From Symbiodinium natans (Eukaryota > Sar > Dinophyceae > Suessiales > Symbiodiniaceae), in contig CAJNDS010001557.1 of assembly GCA_905221605.1 (NCBI GenBank), forward strand, positions 698,501 to 762,500: a stretch of 64,000 nt of DNA, in the 5' to 3' direction. Made by a program: the position numbers and the translations under genes. Below the pieces are notes generated by a model. That model was not told where the DNA came from. It made no database searches and worked only from the letters and a program-made list of their open reading frames with translations. Shown here one piece after another: positions 57,004 through 64,000 of the stretch; positions within the stretch are counted from its first letter, which is position 1; each line of letters starts with the position of its first letter.

Positions 57004-57063
57004 TATATTCCCGAGCTGCTTGAGCCGCGGAAGGCGATTGGCCGACTAGAGCGCATCATGCAG
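57004..57063 (+). other. Exon-like island
   Basis: Open frame IPELLEPRKAIGRLERIMQ, helical, ending at CAG before GCGGGG (possible GC donor). The upstream acceptor is not clear. Confidence 0.35.
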
Positions 57064-57443
57064 GCGGGGTGCTCTCTCCTAAAATCCAAACGCAAAGGAA
57101 TTCCCAGAATCCAAGGCCAAAGTGGTTTAGGGTTTAGGGTTTAGGGTTTAGGGTTTAGGGTTTAGGGTTTAGGGTTTAGGGTTTAGGGTTTAGGGTTTAG
57201 GGGGTGCCCAAACTCCTGATGCCTCATTCATTCCCGTAGAATCTGTGCAAGTTGTTTTGCGGGGGCCCCTTGATCTGCGGGTAATGCTCTTCACACCGGT
57301 AGATGAGGGACACTCCACATTGGGCCCTTACTTTAGGGGGGGGGGTCCTTTCTTTCAAGTCTTTGCTTTGTAACCCTAAACCCTAAACCCTAAACCCTAA
57401 ACCCTAAACCCTAAACCCTAAACCCTAAACCCTAAACCCTAAA

Positions 57444-57494
57444 AAGAGGACCAAGATGTCGCAGTGCCTCCAGATGGACTCCTTCGGCCCCTGA
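57444..57494 (+). other. Exon-like island with stop
   Basis: A repeat-derived AAAAAG acceptor leads into RTKMSQCLQMDSFGP and TGA (57492-57494). It looks like a short last exon. Confidence 0.4.
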
Positions 57495-57537
57495 CCCCAT
57501 AAGCCAACCTCTACTAACCCTGAACCCTGAGCCCCAA

Positions 57538-57615
57538 ACTTAAACCCATAAACCCATAAACCCATAAACCCATAAACCCATAAACCCATAAACCCATAAA
57601 CCCATAAACCCATAA
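57538..57615. repeat. Octamer minisatellite (CCCATAAA)n
   Basis: Nine copies of CCCATAAA, then CCCAAAAG, then normal CCCTAAA. Like the other minisatellites here it has an 8-base unit starting with CCC. Confidence 0.95.
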
Positions 57616-57746
57616 ACCCATAAACCCAAAAGCCCATAAACCCTAAACCCTAATCCTAAACCCTAAACCCACAAGCCCTAACCATGGAACAACCCCAACG
57701 AGCGCCCCCCCCCCAAAAAAAAAAAAAAAAAAAAAATTAAAAAAAG

Positions 57747-57827
57747 AGGACGTGGATCCGAGCTCGCGGCAGCTGTTCACCTACCAGGAGGCAACCCGCA
57801 AGCCAACTTCGCCTCAACCCTGGGATC
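57747..57827 (+). other. Exon-like island after an A-run
   Basis: A tract of more than 20 A ends in AAAAAG, followed by EDVDPSSRQLFTYQEATRKP then TSPQPW. The start AAAAAGAGGAC is the same as in the island at 57444. Confidence 0.4.
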
Positions 57828-58369
57828 TCTCCTAGGGGCTTTTGGGGTTTAGGGTTTTTAGGGTTTAGTCGGGTTTAGGGTTTAGGGTTTAGGGTTAGGG
57901 GGCGTTTTTTGTTTTTTTTGGGATTAAGGGTTTAGGGTTTTGGGTTTGGGGCTTGGGACTTGGGGCTTAGGGTTGCGTAGGACTTTGGGTTCAGGGTTCT
58001 GGGGCAACAGGGTAAGTAGGATTTCAGGGTAACTGGGTGCCAGAGCAAAGGCAAGCCCGGTGTTCAGCCTTTGAAGCTCCTTTTTTCCAGGCTGGGTGGG
58101 AGCCTGGGGTTTTTAGGTTTAGGGTTTAGGGCTTAGGGGTTTAGGACTTAGGGTTTCGGGGGTTCAGGGGTTCAGAGGGTCTGTGGGGTCTGATTCTAGA
58201 ATCCCGGGCCTAGGAAATTCCCCTAAACCCTAAACCCTAAACCCTAAACCCTAAACTCTACACCCTAAACCCTAAACCCTAAACCCTTAAACCCTAAACC
58301 CTAAGTCCTTACCCCTAAACCCTAAACCCTTACCCTAAACCCTAAACCCTAAACCCTCAAGACAAAATA

Positions 58370-58660
58370 AATAGAAACTGTATGTGGTATCATTCTGAAT
58401 TTCCCAAGTTATTTGTCTAAACAGCTGAAAAGCTGAGTTTACGTGAATTTCCCAAGTTATTTGTCTAAACAGCTGACAAGCTGAGTGTAAGTATAGTAAT
58501 CCAAAACACGTCTCTCTGGAGGCCAAATGCTCAATTTACTGAAACCCGTCCCTCCCCCCTCCCCTCCCCTTCCCCCCCCCCTCCCCTCCCCTTCCCCCCC
58601 CTCCGCCCCCTCCCCCTCCCCCTTCCCGCACCCCCCCCCCCTCCCAAAATGCAAAACGTA
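58370..58660. repeat. Tandem 50-bp duplication followed by a C/T tract
   Basis: GAATTTCCCAAGTTATTTGT and the following CTAAACAGCTGAAAAGCTGAG occur twice in tandem (about 58396-58443 and 58446-58493). Then comes a polypyrimidine tract (CCCCTCCCC type, 58545-58645). No gene. Confidence 0.8.
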
Positions 58661-58949
58661 GTTACAAAAAAAAACTCGGTCAGAACGTTTCGGTCAAAAC
58701 TTTCGGTCAAGACTTTTTGGGACCCAAACCCTACACAATTTCTATAAACCCTAAACCCTAAACCCTAAACCCTAGACCCTAGCCCCTAAACCCTAAACCC
58801 TAAACCCTAAACTTGGGTTCGGCCGGTCCACACTAACAGTCAAATAATGCCTTTGCCTTATAACACACAAGCAAAAATTAGCACCAGCACTCCCAATTGG
58901 ATCCAGGCCCTACCTACCCTGGCTTGGGCAGAACTTTTGTTAGGATCCC

Positions 58950-59203
58950 TTTTCCCTCCCCCCCTCCTCCCCTCCTCCCTGCCTCTCTCTCTTTCTCCCC
59001 CTCTCCCCCTCTTCCCTCCCCCTCTCCCCCTCTCCCCTCTCTCCCTCTCCTCTTCCCTTTCCTTTTCTTCCCTCTCCTCCCACCTCTCCCTGGGTGGGGG
59101 AGGGGGGGGGAGAGGGGGAGAGGGGGAGAAGGGGAGAGGGGGAGGAGAGGGGGAGAGGGGGAGAGGGGGAGAGGGGGAGAGGGGGAGAGGAGAGGGGGAG
59201 AGA
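58950..59203. repeat. Polypyrimidine block facing a polypurine block
   Basis: About 140 bp of CCCTCTCC-type pyrimidines are followed, after TGGGTGGGGG, by about 105 bp of GGGGAGAG-type purines on the same strand. The halves are complementary and can fold as a long hairpin, and each can form triplex DNA. The Pro/Ser-rich open frames over it are artefacts. Confidence 0.85.
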
Positions 59204-59247
59204 ACCCTAAAAGAAAACAAAAAACCTAAACCCTTGGGGGCTGAGAG

Positions 59248-59321
59248 GTGCGGCTGGTGCTCCAGCGGATGCGCGAGGAGACGCGGCAGGAGGCCAGGAA
59301 CGTCGAGGCGCGGAGCCGGGG
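59248..59321 (+). other. Exon-like island
   Basis: Acceptor CTGAGAG and donor GTATGG flank VRLVLQRMREETRQEARNVE then ARSR, a charged helix. Confidence 0.5.
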
Positions 59322-59929
59322 GTATGGGGGCCTTAGGGTTGAGGGTTACGGTTTAGGGCTTAGGGTTTAGGGTTTAGGGTTTAGGGTTTAGGGTTTTAGG
59401 GCTTAGAGGGTTTAGGGTTTAGGGTTTTGGGTTTTAGGGTTTAGGGTTTCGGGTCTAGGGGTTTGTTTTGGGGTTCAGGGGGTGTCGGTGGGCTTCGCCG
59501 GATCAGGAAGCCTGTCTCTGTGCACACACGCTGAAGAACAGACAAGAAAGACAAGCACGGAATGTGCGATCCAGGGCCAGGCTGCCATCCCAAACTTAAG
59601 ACAAGACCTGATCGCCATTTATGCCATACACCTCAATGGGGACTGCCGTGCAGGGTAAAATGAATCCCAATGTTAGGCTTCATTCTGTCGCCAAGGAGGC
59701 GACCTAAACATTGCACCTCTCCGCCTTTAACCCGCACCCTAAACCCAAAACCCAAAACCCTAAACCCTAAACCCCAAACCCCAAACCCCAAACCCTAAAC
59801 CCTAAACCCTAAACCCTAAACCCTAAACCCTAAACCCTAAACCCCAAACCCCAAACCCCAAACCCCAAACCCCAAACCCCACACCCTAAACCCTCAACCC
59901 CTGTAGCTGGGGGAGTTTGAGCCGCGGAC

Positions 59930-60019
59930 CCCGCTGCCAATGAGGCCAGGCACATCCGTGACATGGGCTACAAGCCCCACCAGGTGGAGGACGAAGGGCC
60001 CTGGCCCGAAACCTTGCAG
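59930..60019 (+). other. Exon-like island
   Basis: Open frame ADPAANEARHIRDMGYKPHQ then VEDEGPWPETLQ, followed by GGTTTAGG. A second frame from TGTAG is also open, so the phase is uncertain. Confidence 0.4.
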
Positions 60020-60665
60020 GGTTTAGGGTTTAGGGTTTAGGGTGTAGGGTTTAGGGTTTAGGGTTTGGGGTTTAGGGTAGGGTTTAGGGTTTAGGGCTTA
60101 GGGTGTAGGGTTTAGGGTTTGGGGTTTAGGGTTTAGTTTAGGGTGGGTTTAGGGGGTTTACAAGGCGGGTTTATAGGGTTCGCTAGGGTTTTTTGGAAGG
60201 TTTCCAGGAGCTACCTTCAAAACCGGGCTTTGCTTCAAAGGCAGTCGCCTATGATCCGAAGCCCCCCCCCCCCCCCCCAACAAGGGATTCCCAAAACCCG
60301 TGCTGAGGACATTGCGGTTCAGGGTGGAGGATGTTTGTGTTTTTTTTGTTGGGGTGTGGGGCTGGGTTCCCTCGTGCTGTCTTTTCGCAGTGGCTCTCAC
60401 AAGCTGAGGTTTTGAGGGGCCAAAGTAAGCAGCAATGCTGTGATTACTAGCCTATTCGAATCCCTGCAGAAGCCTCATAGAAGAGGTCATCCTACTTAAG
60501 CTTAAATAGGCACATCTTGAAGCATGTAAACCCGAAATCATATGGGGGTTTAGGATTTAGGGTTTCGGGTTTAGGGTTTCGGGTTTCGGGTTTAGGGTTT
60601 AGGGTTTCGGGTTTAGGGTTTAGGGTTTAGGGTGTAGAGCAAGTTCCGTCCTTTTGATCCGAGCC

Positions 60666-60748
60666 ATGCGCTTCTCCCTCCTCTTGGTGGTAGCCCTGGG
60701 CTTGGCCGGGGCCACGAACCCCTTCGTCGCGCGCCGGGCGCCCAAGAG
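60666..60748 (+). other. First-exon-like island encoding a signal peptide
   Basis: ATG 60666 starts MRFSLLLVVALGLAGATNPF then VARRAPKS. A positively charged start, a hydrophobic core and a small-residue cleavage site (AGA, then TNPF) make a textbook secretory signal. FVARRAP just after it also resembles the transit-peptide start of plastid-targeted proteins in algae with secondary plastids. The next exon is not identified. Confidence 0.5.
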
Positions 60749-61215
60749 TAGAGGGGGGATGGATGGGTGGTGGTGCTTTAGGGGCAGAGGGTTCGGGTTT
60801 AGGGTTTAGGGTTTAGGGTTTAGGGTTTAGGGTTTGGGGTTTGGGGTTTGGGGTTTGGGGTTTAGGGCTTGGGCTCCGGGCTTAAGGTTTAGAGCTTGGG
60901 GTTTACGTTCCATAGAGGGAGTGTTTGAGGGCTCTAGGGTTGAAGCGCCCAAGGGATTAGGGGACTTGCCTCAAGGAACGCCTCTAATTCAGGCAGGGTC
61001 AAGCCGTCCTAAACCCTAAACCTAAACCCTAAACTCTAAACTCTAAATCCTACAGCCCTAAACCCTAAACCCTAAACCCTAAACCCTAAACCCTAAACCC
61101 TAAACCCTAAACCCTAAACCCTAAACCCTAAACCCAAAACCCTAAACCCTAAACCCTAAACCCTAAACTCCAAAAAAACTGTCAACTCGAGCCCTAAACC
61201 CTAAGCTGTGCCCAG

Positions 61216-61301
61216 TGACCGATGACATCGACCGCATGTCCGAAGAGAAGAAGCAGCCGACTTCGGGGAAGGGCTGGCTGCGCCGGCCTCGGAGGGCTTG
61301 A
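61216..61301 (+). other. Exon-like island with stop (last exon)
   Basis: Acceptor TGCCCAG, then TDDIDRMSEEKKQPTSGKGW and LRRPRRA, then TGA (61299-61301). A hydrophilic tail with a basic end. Confidence 0.5.
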
Positions 61302-61678
61302 GGGGCTCGGGTTCCAATTGTTAGGGTTTAGGGTTTAGGGTGCAGGGTTTAGGGCCTCTAAACCCCAAGCCCGGACCCCAACCCTATGCCCCAGCCCCGA
61401 AACCCTAGACCCTAGACCCCAGACTTTGCAGCCCTCAAGCAAGAAACTTCTTGGGTTGTACGCCTTAAACGATAAAACTCCAGACCCTTGACCCTTACCC
61501 CTTAAACGCTGAACCCTTACCCTAAGCCCTTAAACCCTAAACCCTTAAACCCTCTACATGCCAAAAACCCCTAAGGAAAGTCCCGAACTCCTGCAGCCCA
61601 CAGAAACCAGCCAGCCGACAGCTCAACAGCGTGGGCTGAAGAAAACAGGAAGCGGCGTGCAGTGAGGGATTGGTCAGC

Positions 61679-61805
61679 AGTGAGGCCGTCGAGTTGAAGC
61701 AGCGTGCCAGGGGCTGTGCTGGAGAAGCATCGCTCAGAGTCTTCGAAGCTGCGTTGGAGGACATTGTGGAAATCTCTAGCGATTATCAGAAGCGATGCCA
61801 AGGGC
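61679..61805 (+). other. Exon-like island
   Basis: Acceptor GTCAGCAG, then EAVELKQRARGCAGEASLRV and FEAALEDIVEISSDYQKRCQ. The amphipathic helices look real; the right border is unclear. The unique sequence to 62110 has no further support. Confidence 0.45.
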
Positions 61806-62328
61806 TAGGCTGGTCCCATCGTGCCATCTCTGGAGGCAGAAAGGGACCAGGACCTTCTTGCGCCTTCGTTTTTTTTTTTGCTTTGGGCACTTTGGGCCCA
61901 GGCTGTAGGTTCGACCCGGGAGTGAAGCAAGTTAGGGCTTCTTCTGGCTTAAGGCTTAAGGCAAGCTCTATGTGGGTCTTCCGCTCTTCCCTCACTGGAT
62001 CAATGGATCATGGGGTAAGTGGATTCATTGACCAATAACTGATCGTTGACTCGTCACGGTAGGCTGGCCTGCCAGGGAGGCCCAAACTCCTGAACACAAA
62101 AAAAAAGGCGTGCAGGCTTTCGGGCTGAGGGCGCCTACACCCTAAACCCAAGTCGGGAATTCGGGGTGTAAGATGAGACCCCCCTAAGCCCCCTAAAGCC
62201 CCCCGAGCCCTAAACCCTAAACCCTAAACCCTAAACCCTGAAGCCTAAACCCTAAACCCTAATCCCTAATCCCTAAAGCCTAAACCCTAAACCCTAAACC
62301 CCCCAAACCCTCCGAGACGCCTCCCCAG

Positions 62329-62415
62329 AGCTGAGGTACGTGATGCTGACTCCCTGGCTGGGCCTCGGGATGTTCATCCTCTCCTTCCCCATCCTCTGGT
62401 GGAATGAGCGAAGGC
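62329..62415 (+). other. Exon-like island resembling a TMEM43-type membrane segment
   Basis: Acceptor CTCCCCAG, then LRYVMLTPWLGLGMFILSFP and ILWWNERRQ. The hydrophobic helix followed by WWNE recalls the conserved F-L-W/F-W-N-E segment after the first membrane helix of TMEM43-family proteins. The following GCTAGG may be a GC donor. Family assignment is from memory and tentative. Confidence 0.45.
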
Positions 62416-62600
62416 AGCTAGGGTTTAGGGTTTAGGGTCTAGGGTCTAAGGTTTAGGGTTTAGGGTTTAGGGTTTAGGGTTTAGGGTTTAGGGTTCAGGG
62501 TTTAGGGTTTAGGGTATAGGGTTTGGTGTTTAGGGTGTAGGGTTTAGGGTTTAGGGTGTAGGGTTTAGGGTTCAGGGTTTAGGGTTTACGGTGTAGGGCC
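62410..62600. repeat. TTTAGGG tract, G-strand orientation
   Basis: About 190 bp of TTTAGGG with TGTAGGG, TTCAGGG and TATAGGG variants. Confidence 0.9.
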
Positions 62601-62814
62601 AAAACGAAACAAAGCCCCAAGCCCAACTCCAAAAACCCCAAATCCAGGTCTATCATCCTAAACCCTAAACCCTTAACCCGAAACCCTAAACCCTAAACCC
62701 GAAACCCAAAACCCTAAACCCTAAACCCTAAACCCTAAGCCCTTAACCCGAAACCCTAAACCCGAAACCCAAAACCCTAAACCCCCTCAAGGCCTCCCCA
62801 AGTGCTCCCCTTAG

Positions 62815-62878
62815 CTACCCTCTGAAGCGCGGCAGGGCCACGGGCCGGAAGGCCAAACACCCCGCAGGCGCCAAGTAG
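62815..62878 (+). other. Exon-like island with stop (last exon)
   Basis: Acceptor CCCCTTAG, then YPLKRGRATGRKAKHPAGAK and TAG. Strongly basic tail. Confidence 0.45.
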
Positions 62879-63688
62879 GGGTTCCAAGATAATAGAGTTT
62901 AGGGTTCAGGGTTTTGGGTTTTGGGTTCAGGGTTTAGGGTTCAGGGTTTAGGGTTTAGGGTTCAGGGTCTAGGGTTTAGGGTTTTGAGGGTGTAGCATCG
63001 GTCAGCGGAACGCAATAGTATGCAGACATACCCCACGACCTTTCAAACACTACTCCAAACGAAAGCCAGAGCCAGCCGAAACCAAGCCAGCTAAGCCGAA
63101 TATTTTTTAATTCTTGCTCATGTTGCCCTAAAGATACCTTGTGAGGGTCATATCTAGAAGCCGAGGGCGAAATTAGGTATTGCGTTGGGGGACGTCTTCG
63201 GCCAGAGGACCTTCTCATTGTTTTTCTTCTCTGCGACGGAGTGTCAAGGCGGCATGACGAAAGCCCTGCTGCTATGAAATAACTTGTGAAGGTCATACAT
63301 AGAAGCTTCCGAGAGACAGCAAAATGGGCTTCGAAATAGTAAAGTGGGGGTCAAAATGGAGTGGCTGTTTGCTGGGACTTGCAGGGGTCTACTTCGGGCG
63401 CATGCTTCCAGGCCTGAGGGACAAGGGTTTTCGGGATGAGAAACTTTACCCCCTTGAGGCCCATGGTGGCCTGTGACTGAAGGACGTCGTGCCATAAACA
63501 GCGTGTATGTGATGCCCCATCCGCGCCCGCCGGGTGTGTTGCGTCTCCGTGACCACTTGGTATTTCCTGCCGCTGAGCGGCGAAACGCCCTAAAGCCTCA
63601 AAAACGCTGAACCCTAAACCCTGAACCCGAAAACCCGAAAACCCTAAACCCTAAACCCTAAACCTTAAGGGAGTCCCGTCTCCTGCAG
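62879..63688. other. Unique sequence with a spaced repeat, no clear gene
   Basis: After a TTCAGGG tract (62895-62990) the sequence to 63590 is unique. ACTTGTGAAGGTCATACATAGAAGC (63280-63304) resembles CCTTGTGAGGGTCATATCTAGAAGC (63138-63162), so a decayed repeat is present twice. Open frames here have no support. Confidence 0.4.
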
Positions 63689-63780
63689 GTGGCACCGTGC
63701 CAATCGTCAAAGGCGAGCCGGTGGCCAAAGGTGAGGCCAGCAACAGCCAAGGCCAGCAGATGGTCAGCTCGTCTGCATAG
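63689..63780 (+). other. Exon-like island with stop (last exon)
   Basis: Acceptor CTCCTGCAG, then GTVPIVKGEPVAKGEASNSQ and GQQMVSSSA, then TAG (63778-63780). The two KGE-x-V/A repeats are notable. Confidence 0.5.
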
Positions 63781-64000
63781 GGATCGAACCGAGCAGGACA
63801 CTGTGATGTGCTCAACCGCTGATCATGCAGAAAGATGCTGAGTGCCTACCTCCATGAACCCGCAAGGTGGGAAGGACGTGGAGGCAGAGCCCGTTGCAGG
63901 CCAGGCCGTCGCAGGCCCGGAGGCGTCCGCTTCGGAACGTCCCTGGGCGTCGTTGATTTGAGGGGGGTTGGCGCTGGAGGCGGGAGGAAGAGGGCTTCAG

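Larger units (their letters stand above)
15129..64000. repeat. Telomere-type TTTAGGG/CCCTAAA repeat territory with unique islands
   Basis: From here to the window end, tracts of the heptamer TTTAGGG (or its complement) recur every few hundred bases in both orientations, exact or degenerate (TTTGGGG, TTCAGGG, TTGAGGG, CCCGAAA). Tracts are usually 50-300 bp. Between them lie islands of unique sequence, two LTR retrotransposons and several satellites. Because orientation switches and unique islands are frequent, this is interstitial telomere-like sequence and not a chromosome end. The motif is the telomere repeat of plants, dinoflagellates and several other protists. Confidence 0.9.

Noticed and set aside
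63854-63961. 36-codon frame near the right edge (MNPQGGKDVEAEPVAG...)
   Set aside because: GC-rich with several frames open and no splice borders; too weak to annotate as a gene.
15129-64000. A true chromosome end
   Set aside because: Repeat orientation switches many times and unique islands and genes-like pieces lie throughout.

Overview
The window joins two unlike kinds of DNA. Bases 1 to about 14.6 kb are AT-rich, gene-dense and intron-free, and look like an integrated Polinton-like (adintovirus/PLV-type) virus of a protist. Visible are a double-jelly-roll major capsid protein, a penton-like minor capsid protein, an A32-type packaging ATPase, a protein-primed family B DNA polymerase in two frames, a fibre with a peptidase S74 chaperone tail, a lipase-like protein, two GIY-YIG nucleases (one broken) and several small unknown proteins. 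Three core or accessory genes carry a single small lesion each (polymerase: -1 frame change; fibre: in-frame TGA; one GIY-YIG gene: loss of 2 bases in a TA run). The copy therefore looks recently endogenised and starting to decay, unless some breaks are sequencing errors or recoding sites.

From about 15.1 kb to the end the DNA is GC-richer and made largely of TTTAGGG/CCCTAAA telomere-type repeats in both orientations. Islands of 40-250 bp of unique sequence lie between the repeat tracts. Many islands read like single exons: open frames with AG before them and GT or GC after them, including a short-chain dehydrogenase piece, an EF-hand, a signal peptide, hydrophobic membrane segments and last exons with stops. 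The simplest reading is nuclear chromosome of a dinoflagellate whose introns are filled with telomere-like repeats. The TTTAGGG repeat and copia elements of a type I associate with Symbiodiniaceae-like genomes fit. So does a 12-base match to the 3' end of the dinoflagellate spliced leader inside the LTRs. No genome search was possible.

Two LTR retrotransposons, both on the minus strand, sit inside the repeats. Element 1 (20133-30041) is a Ty1/copia element with 221-bp LTRs and a 2229-aa polyprotein: CCCH and CCHC fingers, two protease-like copies, a cytosine-methyltransferase-like region, integrase and a 2-oxoglutarate-oxygenase-like tail. Reverse transcriptase and RNase H follow in separate frames. 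Element 2 (48006-56870) has identical 288-bp LTRs and the same primer site and 3' end, but encodes one 2616-aa protein with six CCCH fingers, WW-, S1- and SAM-like segments and no polymerase. It is probably moved in trans by element-1-type enzymes. Both are flanked by the same 5-bp target duplication (TAGGG/CCCTA) in the same register of the telomeric heptamer, and both use a primer site matching the anticodon arm of initiator tRNA-Met.

Other structure includes octamer minisatellites, a pair of about 90-bp inverted-repeat elements, a long hairpin with a 32-bp perfect palindrome, and long purine/pyrimidine tracts. I found no rRNA, tRNA or CRISPR.
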